DNA of 64,000 bases from Metallyticus violacea (taxonomy: Eukaryota > Arthropoda > Insecta > Mantodea > Metallyticidae). The stretch covers positions 42,427,501 through 42,491,500 of the forward strand of contig CM060842.1 in the NCBI GenBank assembly GCA_030762175.1, read 5' to 3'. This document shows, piece after piece, positions 11,767 through 23,473 of the stretch. The stretch's first letter is position 1. The number at the start of each line of letters is the position of its first letter. The notes beneath the pieces are model-generated. The model ran no database searches and was not told the DNA's origin. It was given only the letters and a program-made list of their open reading frames with translations. The translations under genes and the position numbers were made by a program.

Positions 11767-12204
11767 TCACAATTGAGGGGAGTACCATAGTAAGCGAGAA
11801 ATTACCTTGTGATTGAAGTTTCTTTTGTCACATTCCGTAACGCTGTCCGTCTCCAACGGCTGCACTCCAAGATCATCATCATCATCATCATCATCTTCTT
11901 CTTCTTCTTCTTCTTCTTCCTGCCCCTCTTTGCTGTCGATTTCCATTTCCATTTCATTATGTTCACTATCAGTATCAATGAAATCACTGGAGTAACCCAA
12001 GTTTATTATAAAACGTTCCACTCTTTCTTCTAGAATGCCTTCTTTCCACGCATTTGCTTGAAACGGCGTTGCTACTGCGAAATTTCCGTTAACTGTTGCA
12101 ACACCGATGATGTCATGCCTCTGACGATGTGTTTTTGTTACCTTATTGGTCAGCGATAAGATGAGCCTCTCACCAGCCGAGTCGCTGGCATAAACACGCC
12201 CCAA
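11767..12204 (-). CDS. Unrecognised reading frame with Glu/Asp run (doubtful)
   Basis: The longest uninterrupted frame in the window, with 145 codons. Its upstream limit is a TGA two codons before a TTG, so there is no normal eukaryotic ATG at the left edge of the protein; the first internal ATG falls only shortly before the acidic run. The N-terminal half (GRVYASDSAGERLILSL, FQANAWKEGILEERVERFI) looks protein-like. It leads through DSEHNEMEMEIDSKEG to eight Glu and eight Asp coded by a GAA/GAT microsatellite, then about 30 residues to a stop. Acidic runs of this kind occur in nuclear proteins, but the frame is also open on the opposite strand because of the repeat. It may be an exon of a host gene or chance. 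Confidence 0.22.
   Translation of the reverse strand: MGRVYASDSAGERLILSLTNKVTKTHRQRHDIIGVATVNGNFAVATPFQANAWKEGILEERVERFIINLGYSSDFIDTDSEHNEMEMEIDSKEGQEEEEEEEEDDDDDDDDLGVQPLETDSVTECDKRNFNHKVISRLLWYSPQL
11872..11920 (+). repeat. Compound (ATC)n(TTC)n microsatellite
   Basis: About eight ATC triplets run directly into about eight TTC triplets. This compound array encodes the Asp and Glu runs of the minus-strand frame and open Ser, Ile and Phe runs on the plus strand. Confidence 0.9.
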
Positions 12205-13208
12205 TTGTCAATCACAAAGTAATTTATCGTCTACTGTAATATATGGGCCAATAGTCTTGTGTGTCCCATTTTCTGGGAACTCAAAAATCAATTCCCCTGT
12301 TATTTGTTTATGCTATAAAACTTACTTTTATTCTTTAAATTATGACTCGTTACCTTGCTTAAAATAAATGACGTCATAATCCACAGTAAACGTTGATTTT
12401 AGTATGTCTGCTAGTCTTGGAGTAATATCTGTACACATTTTCTGATAATGGTTAATTAATGTTGCTCAGTTTAGTTTTAGCAGAGAGTATTAGTCATTAT
12501 CTGCAGCCTGCCACCACTAACGACAATTTCACGACCCATAAAGCTTTCAGCTGAAACCGGGAAGGCGATTTGAATCGGAACGGTCAGAAGAGGAATAGAA
12601 CATCATTTTCACCTGAAAGTGAATCTACCAAAGGAACTGTCGCGACTTGCAGCACTGCAATTTATGGAGGCAATTAATTAACAGGCAAGAGAAGGTTCCG
12701 AAAACGCGTGTTGCAGAATAGCAGGCTTGGGATTAGTGCTGCTGAACTGAATGCGCTCTGCAGTGAGGGTTAAAGCATCCGGAGTGCTTTACATAATTTA
12801 TAAGGGATGAGCTGGACCGTGATTTGAGGGTAGATATTGCCGGAATTACAAGATGCAGCAATAATAGGTTATTATTTTAATAGGGAAGGGCTTAAACTTA
12901 CCCTCACAACTTTTGAATAATACAATTAAAATTACGAAATATTTAAAATATAATTGAAAATTAAGGAAAAGAGAAAATGTACATCTGAAAATGGATAAAA
13001 AATAAATAAGACGGAAAGCAGTTGTCATTGTGAATTCATGATATTTGAAGATGATTAATTGCATAGTGCCATTCATTTGGTTGGTTTTTGAGAATCAATT
13101 TAGGTAACAGATCATAATACAGCCCGTCTCTCTTTCGCTCAAACATTGCACAACAATCAATATCAAGACGCCCCTCTTTGAACCTTGCTTAATTGCTGAA
13201 GTCCAGTC
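12205..13208. other. Spacer, no supported gene
   Basis: Repeat-free. The part 12530-12790 is less AT-rich than its surroundings and includes CAGCTG and CCAAAGGAACTGTCGCGAC. The minus-strand frame 12846-13076 is rich in Phe, Ile and Leu and looks like AT-rich chance sequence. Confidence 0.4.
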
Positions 13209-13500
13209 GGTCGGTCTTGGTGGTGTAGTGGTAACTATACTTGCTTTCTAAACCCAAGATCGCGGGTTCTAACCCGGCCAGGATCGATGGATTTTTTCGG
13301 GCGTAAAAATCGTAAGTATGGCTACCTTCGGAAGGGAAGTAAAGCCGTGGGTCCCGTGTCGCACATTTACGGCATGATAAAGAACCTCAAGCCTAAATAA
13401 GAGGCCTCTAAGCAAAATTTGTCGGCCGTTTTACGCCCTGATTTGAATGGGACGCTGATGACCTGAGATGTTAAAGAGCGTCCGTAAATAAAGTAAATCA
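13209..13500 (+). repeat. SINE-A copy 2, near full length
   Basis: The best plus-strand example of the family. The head is GGTCGGTCTTGGTGGTGTAG with the B-box-like GGTTCTAACCC (13265-13275). The body has ATGGATTTTTTCGGGCG, the Ecl-like GGCATGATAAAGAACCTCAA, and CGTTTTACGCCCTGATTTGA. The tail is GTTAAAGAGCGTCCGTAAAT followed by AAAGTAAAT. Length about 290 bp. Start and end are set by agreement with the other copies. Confidence 0.9.
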
Positions 13501-13591
13501 CTACCACCAATTGCTGAACTCCAAAGCTGATCAATTAAGAACGATCATATTTTTTTCTGAAACATACCTTTGCCTATCGTTATAATTTTGA

Positions 13592-14870
13592 TCACCTAGT
13601 CGCCTTTGGATGCAATGCACATGTTCCAGCGTTTCTGCCCGGCTTCAAACACATACTGGAAGCCATATTTGACAGGTCCTTCAGAATCATCTTCGCAGAC
13701 TTCACAATGCTTAGTGGAAAATGCTTCCCACTTAGGCGTTTCTTCATTTTGGGGAAAAGGGAAAAGTCACAAGGGGCTAAATCTGGAATATGCGGAGAGT
13801 GAGGGACACATTTCACTCTGCTTTTTGTGAGATATTCAGCAGCTACATTTGCGATATGCGGCCATGCATTATCGTTATTGTACGGAAATGTGGCCTTTTA
13901 AGTGTGATACAGCTTTGGAGGGTTTTCACGTATTGCTCAATTACAGTTGTGTAGGCAGGTGCGACATACTAGTAAACCATTCCTTCAATATTGCAAAATG
14001 AGGTGACCATTACTTCCCCAGCAGAAGCATCCACTTTTGCTTTTTTTGCTACAGGTTTCCATAAAGAGCGTTACTATTTGCTCTCAGGATGAAAATGATG
14101 TAGCAAGTTTCGTCAGCAGTGATTACCTTTAAAGAAGCTCCGCATCTTCCTTAACATCATCATCAACTACAAACAAAAATTCACCTGAACGTCCTTTTGT
14201 TTGGGAATTAGCAGTTTCGGAACTCACACGATTCGTGAACAATTTGAGTGGCACCAAGTAAATATTCAGACTTTTTAGTGTTTCTAATGCCATTCGATGA
14301 TACTCTCTCACAATCACAGCAGTGGTGTTAATGCATTCTTCAGTTAGAGCACAAACTAGAGCGTTGGGTTCATTTTCCTTTGAAAATGATTGCCTCCCAT
14401 CTTTGAACACAACCACCGCCACGGCCGGCCGAGGTCGTGAGCGGGAGGTCTAGGGTTTGAATCCCGTCAGGACCGTACTGCCTGACTGAGGTTTTTTCCA
14501 GGTTTTCCTCAGTCCTCATAAATGACAAATGCCGGGAAGGTACCCTAAACTTAGGCCTGGAACATTTCCTTCCTTATAAAAAATTCCTTTCCGAATATAT
14601 AATTTCATGTCATGTATCATCAGCACCGCCTGTGGTGCCTCAGTAGTAAAAACGGACGTTAAACACATCTTTAAACATTTATACACCATATTCGAGCTGT
14701 GCTATACGGAAGGACAGCGTTTCCTTCTGCAACAATGCATAGACCTTAGCTGAAGGTCTGTAGAGACGAAAGCAGAATTTCAGAGCAGCACATTGTTCGT
14801 GCTGACGGAACTGAACATGTCTCAACTTGCACTCACTCTTACATGCGGGCGCAGAAATTGACAACAATGA
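13592..14870 (-). pseudogene. Mariner transposase, lineage 2, split by SINE-B copy 2
   Basis: Read on the minus strand from about 14870. EQCAALKFCFRLYRPSAKVY and TARIWC form the start of the HTH region. The gene is then cut by SINE-B (14415-14673) and resumes with VVVFKDGRQSFSKENE and ALTEECINTTAVIVREYHRM. ITADETC near 14110-14130 carries the first catalytic Asp, NNDNAWPHIANVAAEYLTKS near 13820-13880 the second, and PHIPDLAPCDFSLFPKMKKR near 13750-13800 the third. The C-terminus is AGQKRWNMCIASKGD near 13600. All three Asp codons survive, but the frame shifts several times. No terminal repeats were recognised. Joining the two sides of the SINE restores the expected order WC then FKDGR, which supports a simple insertion. 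Confidence 0.8.
14415..14673 (+). repeat. SINE-B copy 2, inside mariner lineage 2
   Basis: Plus-strand copy: CCGGCCGAGGTCGTGAGCGG is the tRNA-like head with an internal deletion that removes TTAAGGCGCGGACTC, and GGTTTGAATCCC is the B-box. The body has GAGGTTTTTTCCAGGTTTTC and TCATGTATCATCAGCACCGC, and the tail is AAAAACGGACGTTAAACAC. It interrupts the HTH part of the transposase at 13592-14870, so it inserted after the mariner. No clear target-site duplication was seen. Confidence 0.88.
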
Positions 14871-15085
14871 AACGAGTATGCCACGTGTTCATTACGCATA
14901 AAGCTAACAAAATATTGTACAGTTATATTTTAGCACGAGAAATTGTCTGTAAAAGTTATTACCATCAATCTTTATTGAACAGGCTTCTATATCCTGGCTA
15001 TGTAAAAACGTTAATTGAATTTCCTACGAATCATTATTTTACCAATTGGATAAAAATGTAACGAAACATTGTACAAAAGTTAACA

Positions 15086-15313
15086 TTATTGGCTTACTGA
15101 ACTAGTAATATCATATCTTGAAAAATGCATGGCATCAGTAGCTCCATGATGCTCACTGATGGATGGCAAAAATCTTATCTCTAGAATGTCTAAGTATTTG
15201 TTAGCACTCATAGCACCTTTCACAAAGTCCAACACGGTGATATAAAATACTCCTCCAAACCTTGAGAAAGTTTCACAGTAATCATCACACAATCTGGTGG
15301 AATTAACCGCCAT
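15086..15313 (-). pseudogene. Possible Tc1-like transposase fragment
   Basis: The frame reads DFVKGAMSANKYLDILEIRF, then LPSISEHHG and DAMHFSRYD. This resembles the stretch of Tc1-type transposases just before the second catalytic Asp (a G-x-M-x-x-x-x-Y-x-x-I-L block, then LP and FQQDGA). The FQQD motif itself is not intact. With only 75 codons and no ends found, this is tentative. The DNA to 15618 is open on the plus strand but shows no domain. Confidence 0.35.
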
Positions 15314-15619
15314 TTATTCTTCTGAAATACTGCTCGCTATTTACATTAATGAGGGGGAAAAAAATCTTTTCTTTCACTGGTCTTCAGATCATTTTAGATG
15401 CATCTTTCTTGACGGTAGCTTTCCAGTCTTCTTTGAGCAATTTGCCTCCTTCGTGTGTTTGTATTAGCTTTTACACTTCCCACTCACGTTTTAAATCTGT
15501 GAATGAAGAACATCGATTTTTTCAAGTTCAGTTGCTTCAAAAATTAGATCTTCAGCATTGGTTGAAGTTTTTTCCTTCTTCCATAAAATGTACCATGTTA
15601 ACTAACTCGAAACTGTGAA

Positions 15620-18600
15620 CTGGAAGCAAATGGACTGACTTTTTATGTAAAATAATGTTAATGGTGCACTAAAAGTTTACCAATAATAAAGATCAGAGTT
15701 GCTACATGTCCTTATTGTTGTAAATCACAAGTATAATGGAGTGCAAAATCCAAATGACAAAGCGATCCAGTTTCTATGAACACCGTTGTAATGTTTAGGT
15801 TTATATAGAGCGGTAGTTATAGATTTTGCCATATGTAAGAGAAAATTGAAATGTGACAGAGAGCACAAATCACAGAGGTTCTGAAATAAATTGCGAGTGA
15901 ACCTGCCTCGAAAGAAATGCACGAAACGCTCGCTCTCTGTCCAGCAAAGCGACTAACGTCAAGCAGATTTGGCTGCTATGGCGGAAGAATTAATTAAGCA
16001 TCGATCTTGTCACGGTTACAACATATTTTTTGCCGTCTCTCTTTAGCCCAAGTTGGCGGGACTGATCAGTGGGTTTAACTAACGGTTAACTGGCCACAGG
16101 TTTTAATATTCAGCTCACAGAAGGAGCCAGCACTGCTGTCCGCCTAACTAACTACGCTCAACGAATGCTAAAATAACACTGAGCATGGGGTTGTGTTTGG
16201 ACATTTCATTGGCATTCTTAACAGACCGTCATTTTTGTGCTCTACCAGCTGAAAATCCAAACAATTTACGACGAAAAGGCTGGTACACATTCAACTACGG
16301 GCTTTTGCTTGCTATGGCCTGCATTTTACTCCTTCATTAAGCTAAGGGATAGTTCTCCTGCTTTGCATTGAGCAGTAAAGTCCTCGCATATTTGAGCTCG
16401 ATTAGGAAACGAGTCGCATCAGAAAGGTAGGCGGTGATTTTACCGTTATTGTATCTGAAGACTCGCTGATAAGGAACCTCTTAATATGGTCAATAGCCAA
16501 TCCTGCTATGATTTCAAATCAAGAAAGAGAAAAGTGGGAATTTTCACTTTACAAAAAAATTAGCTTAAAACCAGGCTACAATAACATTTCGGTAAAAATA
16601 AAAAATATAAAATATTAATTTAAATGCAGTTATAAGATTCTATGCTTACAATAACATGCACTATCGAAGAAACTATTACCTACTCCTTTCTTAAAGCAAT
16701 CTATATCTAACATATAAGCGAATTTTGCACTTCTTGCTCTCATTTTGCGTCTTTTATCATATAACTACAAGCTGCAGTGCACTCAAATTTTACTATACAT
16801 GTGCACTGTGACCCATAAGATATTATTCGTTTTCAGAGGACTTTAGGAAACAAAACGGGGTGCAAAACCTTTCTTCTGATAATTCTTTTAAAAACAGCTG
16901 ACACATTTATATGTGCAGCTGATTCTTAAATCCACTTCTGATTTTATATTAGTTAGTGCGTCATCGGTGATGACCATACAAACGAAGTCAAGTATGTTGG
17001 GCAAGCTTTGAAGTACAGCCAATTAAAACAAAATAAGTAAAAACGCACTAAAGGGAAAAGTTTTCGAAATGTTATAATTAATCGAAAGTATACACAAACA
17101 TGGTGAATCAAGTTGCGATAACAGAGCAATATTAGGAATTATATACTCGCGATACCTTCTGTATTTCGCTATCTTTTGTTTTCTAAGCGAAGTCCTCGAA
17201 AGACGATATTATTTTTAATCCATAACGACTACGACTGGGAAACAGTAACGAATGCTATTGAACTAATTGTACATAACGACACCTTTAAATGTAATGTTTC
17301 CTTATACAAAGATAATTTATAAAAATGTTGAACAAAGATAATGCAAAGATAAAACGTTTTAAAATACTTCTATAAGAGCTAGTAAAAAGCATGGATATTG
17401 TGTAATTTTGATTCTGTGGTTATTCAGAGCAACTTTATAAAATAAAATATGTAAATTTATAAAATATATAAATAGTCATCGTACTAATTAGATGTTTCCA
17501 GAGTTTATGATATAGTTATAAAAACATAATATTTCGAAATCTAAAAATACTTAATTCAGTTTACACAAATACGGCTTTAACATGTATATAAGATTTCAGA
17601 ATGTTTATATAGGCCTGGCTTAAAGAAAATGCTATCCATTAGATTGAAAAAAGAATGCACTCATTTAACTTGTTGTTGGGGACTCCTATGAAGAAAATAA
17701 AGTAGTATTTGACTAATTGTAGTGATTAAGCGATAAATGGTTTTTCGTTTTGTTTTTCCCCGCATGCAAACTGAGAACGAAGCTGGCAGATCCATGTGTA
17801 TACACCGACGGTCATGGACGTTTACTGCCGCTGATAAGCCCGATTACTGCGTATGTACGTACATAACAGTGATAAGCTACTGCTTTTGCGTTTCATTGAT
17901 CTGTTTGCAATGGTTCAACGATTTAACACAGAACAGCGTGTTTCGTTTTCAACAAATGAATTACTGTTCAGTGTAGTGCAGAATTTCAAGAATGTCTTCC
18001 GGGCACTCACTCGCCTGACACATTTACAGTTGATACATAGTGCTGGAACAACAGGATCAGTGTTGGACAAGAAAATAAAACACAGGCGCCATGTGTTAAC
18101 AGAAGAAAAACTGAATGATTAAAACAATCACTGAGAAATTTCTTACAAAGCTAGTAAACAGTCATCTGTACATCTGCATATGCATTGTGTTCGTTAATTA
18201 TTGCGGAGGGGGAGTCTGTGAAGGAGAATGCCTGTTAGTGACGGTTGGTTGTCAGTTACATAGAAACTTCTAGAGGCAAGACTTGTATTTTAACACACCT
18301 TCATTTCTGCAGATCGAAAACATACAAGACGGTTAAATCAGCTATACAATAATGAGAAATAGAGGAGAAACAAGAGTTTTGATTTAACAATTTCCTCTCA
18401 TCAGTACAGCCAAGCAAGTAGTCCTTGTTTAGGTGAACATCTCATGCTAGATGTCTTAAAACTGTGAGAGAGACAAAGGACATCGTAACATTTTATTGGC
18501 GGGAAAGGAAAGTGTGACATACATACTCGATACTGACAAATGTGTCTGTAGTGTGGCACATAATTGTTGCGACACAGCCAGCTTGTATCGTCCGCCTGTC

Positions 18601-18670
18601 TCCTGTCTGTCGCGCCTTTCTACTCGTCACGTTCTATCATTCGGCTGACACAATACGGTTGTTGTTCGTA
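15620..18670. other. Long spacer, no supported gene
   Basis: Very AT-rich from 16.5 to 17.7 kb. The frames at 17737-17976 and 17853-18122 overlap each other and carry no domain. The block 15955-16160 is listed separately. Confidence 0.4.
15955..16160. promoter_or_regulatory. GC-richer, repeat-free block (candidate regulatory DNA)
   Basis: Less AT-rich than its neighbours and outside any repeat. It includes AAGTTGGCGGGACTG (E2F-like GGCGGGA), TAACGGTTAACTGGCCACAG (TGGCCACA resembles a Runt-type site in reverse) and CACAGAAGGAGCCAGCACTG. These are short matches that occur by chance; no function is shown. Confidence 0.2.
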
Positions 18671-18680
18671 CAGAATGATT

Positions 18681-19140
18681 GGAAAATGTATCGATACACT
18701 CTGGAAGAGCCAGTGCTTATTGTACGCACTTATTGGAAAACAGAATTGACAAGTTCACGCCAAAAGCTATTCCTGGAGAGATTTGGAGTCCGACTTACGC
18801 CCAGCAAGTCCTGTATTTGGGCACTGTCCAAAAAACTGTAAACCAAAGGAACTTTATTTGCGATCATACAAGATGTTTTTCACAAATGTCCGGGGAAACG
18901 ATCTGGGAGGTGAAGGCGTCTCCTTATGCCGAGGTTAACAGAAATTATGGACTTTGGTCACCGCGCTTGCCCGATCTGAAGCCGCCTGATTATTTTTTGT
19001 GTGGAAATGTATAAAGGTAGAGTTAACCACAATAAATCGTCACCTTGAGAGCTAATATTACCGAAGAAATTCAAGCAGTGATAGTGAACATATTGGCAAG
19101 TACTTTACAAAAATAGTCCGCCTCAAATTTCGTTGCACTA
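18681..19140 (+). mobile_element. Internally deleted HTH/DDE (DUF4817-type) element
   Basis: The N-terminal HTH part, RYTLEEPVLIVRTYWK then ERFGVRLTPSKSCIWALSKK, runs from 18687 to about 18840. After a frameshift, MSGETIWEVKA (about 18886-18918) is followed within a few codons by NYGLWSPRLPDLKPPDYFLC (about 18950-19005), the region around the last catalytic residue. The core with the first two catalytic Asp residues, some 200 residues in a full protein, is missing. A C-terminal tail (EEIQAVIVNILASTLQK) continues in another frame to about 19110. GTGGGACACCC at 19180-19190 may be part of the right terminal repeat; no left partner was found. Confidence 0.75.
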
Positions 19141-19375
19141 TCTTCATAAGTGTTAAGGTATTCAGGATTTCTGATAGCAAGTGGGACACCCGATAGAATA
19201 AGTTAGCGTAAACTCAAAATTCAACCCAGATTTATGCGTTTATTAAGGAAACTTTGAAAATAAGCACTTACACATCCTTTTATTCAAAATATGTGATTTT
19301 ATATGAAACAAGATTTTATATTTACCCTGGCGATTGTTCGTTCGCAGTTTCAAACTAGATTAGAGGCCTAATCTT

Positions 19376-20290
19376 TATAATCACCTTCTTCCACAAAGTA
19401 TAGAGCTGTCCATCTGTTCCGTCCTCAATTAAACATATAACTCCATCTTGTTTATGGTCTTCCTACTTGGAGATATCTTCTAGATTTATAGTTTATTAAT
19501 TTTTTTTTCTATTCGTTCTTCTTTCTTAGTATATGCTGATATCAATTATTTTTATTTGAATTGCTTTTCATTTAAATTATATACATATATATTTAATTGT
19601 TTTCAAATTTCTTTGTTTATGTAGGAGAGTAAATCCAGGTACTGCTATTAAAAATCGCATCTCTGTAGTTCGTTTCTATTCTTTTCCTGTGCGTCCTACT
19701 TCATAGTCCAATTTCACTTCGATGTTAACATTGACACTGTCATTACTTTTCAGAATTTCATTTGTGTTGCTTTTGACGTCTCGTTCTTTAATATTCTCCT
19801 TATTGTTCCATTCATGTGTCTTAATTAACATAGTTTTATATTCAGATTTTCATTTTCACTGTATGAAACATTAAAACAAGAGACTTGTTCTGTTAGTTCT
19901 TCATTAATAACAATGTTACATCTAACTAATTGTTCCCCTTAAAAGCCCTAATTTTGCCTTGGTTGCTGAAATCTTTAAATTATATGTCTCTATGATATCT
20001 TTCAGAGTATTAACACTTCTCTATAGACAATTTTCCGTTTCCTCAAAAATAACCTGATTGCCCGCAAACAAAATTGTTTTCAACTTATATCTATTAACCG
20101 AAATACCCCTAGTAGAGCAATTTTTCCACACTTTAAGTGCTTCGTATATATTAAATAATGATGTGATAAAGGGCAACCCTTATTTAAGGCCTTGGTTTAT
20201 TTCTTATGTTTTGTTTCCAATTCTAACTGCAAAGTCAATCTTAATTCTTGTACTTTTATGTAGATTCTGAGCCTTATCTTTATGCGAAAA
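19376..20290 (-). pseudogene. Non-LTR retrotransposon fragment (reverse transcriptase), copy 1
   Basis: On the minus strand, frames broken by stops read IRIDFAVRIGNKT, SLFNIYEALKVWKNCSTRG, YKLKTILFAGNQVIFEETEN, DIIETYNLKISATKAK and TEMRFLIAVPGFTLLHK. This is the palm-to-thumb part of a LINE reverse transcriptase. The catalytic FADD box is FAGN here (20057-20068), so the metal-binding Asp residues are gone. The same LINE, with the same 3' stopping region, occurs at 32895-33880 on the plus strand. Everything upstream of the palm domain is missing, as is usual for 5'-truncated insertions. Family assignment within LINEs is uncertain. Confidence 0.78.
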
Positions 20291-20665
20291 CATTTATTTA
20301 CATAAGAATCCGCTACGTATTTATATTTGGCAAAATCAGTATTTATTTTAATAATACTGGGCGTGGCGCATCCTCCATACTATAACGTTCTTGCTATCGT
20401 CTGATTTTGTAAGACAATGTCACCATATGATTCCCATAGATCCTCGCGATATTCTTGCTACAGATTAATTTTGATATATGCATATTGTTCAAACTCAGAT
20501 AACATATCTTTAGAACGTTGCTCTTTGGCACTGTACTTTAGATCAGTCTGTTCCATAACAGCGACCATGTATGCTTGAATAATTTCCCTTCCTTCTACCA
20601 ATATAAACACCGTTGCACTCATTTGTTGCTATTCAATGTAGTGGGTTTATTACAAGCCTCATATT

Positions 20666-20815
20666 TACGAGGTTAGATCCATAAGCTTCCGGTCTCACTG
20701 ATAAGGATTATCGCTTTCACAAAACCCTTATCTGGTGTCATACTTTATATGTTAAGTAAATAATTTCAGCTGTAGCTTCCATTCCGCTGGTTCAGTTGTT
20801 CATATATATTGATAT
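20666..20815 (+). mobile_element. Solo left end of mariner lineage 1
   Basis: TACGAGGTTAGATCCATAAG at 20666 is the lineage 1 terminal repeat. It is followed by about 120 bp matching the 5' untranslated part of the copies at 300 and 35531 (AAGGATTATCGCTTTCAC, TTAAGTAAATAATTTCAGCT). Similarity stops just before the transposase start; no gene or right end follows. Confidence 0.8.
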
Positions 20816-20986
20816 TAAGTTCATATTTAATTATATTAACATTTATTAGGTTTTAACGGATTATGTGTTAACCAAGGAAACTTCTATTGAAGTGCAATTT
20901 CCTCACCTTGTATTAAATATAGTTATGGTTGGAGAAAGTTTCGTTGGCTAAATGTAACTGATAAATTATATCATGATCACTCCTTA

Positions 20987-21061
20987 TTTATTATTATTAT
21001 TATTATTACTATTATTATTATTATTATTATTAGTAGTAGTAGTAGTAGTAGTAGCAGCAGC

Positions 21062-21131
<70 letters not shown>
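20987..21131 (+). repeat. Compound (TTA)n(GTA)n microsatellite
   Basis: About 14 TTA/ATT triplets with one TAC variant give way at about 21031 to roughly 33 GTA triplets, interrupted by CAG triplets near 21053-21062. Total about 145 bp. Confidence 0.95.
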
Positions 21132-22440
21132 TTATCCTATGTGTATTATTAAAATTAAGGGGGTATGGAATATTTCATATATATGTGCCTATTTATATTA
21201 AGGGTTGGAAGAATTTATGTGTTATGATTAGTAATTAGAACTCCAAATGTATATGTTGTATTTAAATATTAGTACGGTTTCTAAATTGCTTTATATTCTT
21301 AGCTACATAATCGCTTTATCACCTTCAAGCAGCATCCTCTAACATCACCATATCATCTAGGGCACTATATTTTCCCCATCCTTTCTAGGGAAATGTCTAG
21401 CTCGTCCAAGACGAATTTGTAAATAAACGCCGAGTGCCACGTGGAAATTAAAACAAAAAGTAGGCAATAACGAAGGAGGTTTCTAACGCAGCTGCAAGCA
21501 ACTAAGTGATTCAATTAGAGAAATGATAACGAAAAGGTGAAACTACGGCAGGCATTCGTGCACCTGAGGCGTTTTCCGGTTACATTAACCAAATATAACG
21601 GTACAGTTGGTTATATCTCGGAAAGGAAACTTTTGTGTGTGTGTTGGTTTCCTCTCGTAATTACCAGCTAGTTAATTAACAAAAATAAACACTTTAAGAA
21701 GGAAGACAATCTAACTGCCGAAACGAAGGTAGAAAAGGTGGAGTATTTAGATTGAAGCAAAGTACAAAAAGACTGAACAAAACAAAATTAGAAATCCTGG
21801 GCTCTTTTTTTAAAAGACAGCATCAGTGTGCGTAATCACGAACGCCGATTAAGAAGATTGCTTATAATCTGCAGACAGTTTTCTTTGCAGTTTTTTGTAA
21901 AAGTCTTTAGGGATTCTGGTCAAATATGGGGAAATACTGTCCTCCTTTCCATTTGCTAAAAGTGTTTTCTTAGTAATCTCTATGGCCAGTAAGAGACAGC
22001 AAACACTGCTTAGCGTCGGACGGAACTCCCTCGCTTCGGCCTTCTATCATTTTGAAGTGATATGGTTGTTTATACTACAGAAAAACAAGCGTCATTACTC
22101 AGGTTGATATAAAAAAGAACTTCGCGAAAAAATGTGGAAAAATCTAGGAATTCGTGCCAAATAAACAGACCGTTCAATGAATAGGTGCCAATGGCGAATT
22201 GAAAATACCCTAAGCAACACATTAATTTTACTACATCTCTATATAAATAAATAAAAAAATGTATATAGGATATAAAGAAACCCCCGGGCTTTTCAGGGGA
22301 TGTTTAATTCCCAGCAAGACTGGATTAAGATCCGTCGATGCGGGCAATTGAGCTTGTTCAGTCGTATTTATCACGCCAGCTATTTAAAGTGCATTTCTGC
22401 AGGAAGTACATGTAAACCTTTCTATTGTGGATTTGGGTAT
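21132..22440. other. Spacer, nothing recognised
   Basis: No frame with a domain and no repeat signature was seen. The stretch is AT-rich with short GC-richer patches such as 21540-21620. Confidence 0.4.
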
Positions 22441-22449
22441 TTTAGAGAA

Positions 22450-22905
22450 TACCCGAGAGTAAGATATACGCCAGAAAAAAGAATATTTATTTATGAGTGT
22501 TTTGTGCAAAAGAAATCGCATAAGTACCGTAAGAGAGAATTTCCAACTACGTATTCAAGAGTAGCAAATCCATTGTAAAGTGCAATTTTCACTTCTCATA
22601 AGGTTTAACATAGGAGAAGTTTGATAAAATAGGCTATCAATTAAAAACTTCTCCTCTAAATTCTTCCAGCAAGTTGGTTTACGGGTCGGCAGTGCGTATA
22701 AAGCTATTCAGCTGCTGCACCTTCATCCATATAAAACTGCAGCTGTACCTGAAATAAAAATTGTGGAGGCGCTGAAACGAACTATTCGGGAGGTAATTTA
22801 CAACATTTGAGAGGATGAATTGCGCCGAGTGTCTCTCAATTTTTTTTTCAAAAAGATTCAGGCATGGCGGAGGACAAGCACTTCGAGCATCTACAATAAT
22901 GGCTG
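22450..22905 (+). mobile_element. Internally deleted HTH/DDE (DUF4817-type) element, second type
   Basis: The plus-strand frame 22300-22578 ends RYTPEKRIFIYECFVQKKSH then KYRKREF, fitting the first helices of the DUF4817 HTH. In another frame from about 22669, QQVGLRVGSAYKAIQLLHLH then PYKTAAVPEIK matches the end of the HTH region. It passes directly into ALKRTIREVIYNI, a stop, then EDELRRVSLNFFFKKIQA, the extreme C-terminus. The whole DDE core is absent. The order N-terminus, deletion, C-terminus is the same as at 18.7 and 23.7 kb. The minus-strand frame 22679-22912 is a shadow. Confidence 0.7.
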
Positions 22906-22914
22906 AGTACACTA

Positions 22915-23405
22915 TTAATTACTATTTATTACTAATAAATAAACAAGGAAAAAAATAAAAATGCTTGCTATGAGCTCCGACAGCGCGACATGATTTCCCT
23001 AGTAGTAATTGCTAATGGAATCATTCCAGGACAGAAGCTTTGCACCTCTTCGACTGAGAAAGGTGGTACACGGGTAAAACCAAGAAGTCAAAACATATAC
23101 TCTGTGTTCGACTATCAATCAGACGGATCAGCAATAGCAGAAAATTCCATCCAGGCTAAGTACTGACTTTCACCACGAGCCGAACACTTTTACTAACAGG
23201 AATATTCGGTAAGCCCTTTCGATACACAAAAACAAAAAGAACAGCAATAAATGTAGGTTTCATTTACATGGTAGCCTCTTTTAAAACTATCCTTTATTGG
23301 CAAGATCTCAGCCAATTTGATGAGCAAGAAGGGAGTATATAAACAATCGCAGCACAACTGCTTTCTCACACTAGCTTCCTGTGAATTAATTCTGTAATAA
23401 CAACC

Positions 23406-23473
<68 letters not shown>

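Noticed and set aside
23401..23473. CRISPR-like or minisatellite array
   Set aside because: It is a plain trinucleotide microsatellite; nothing in the window has regular spacers between repeats.
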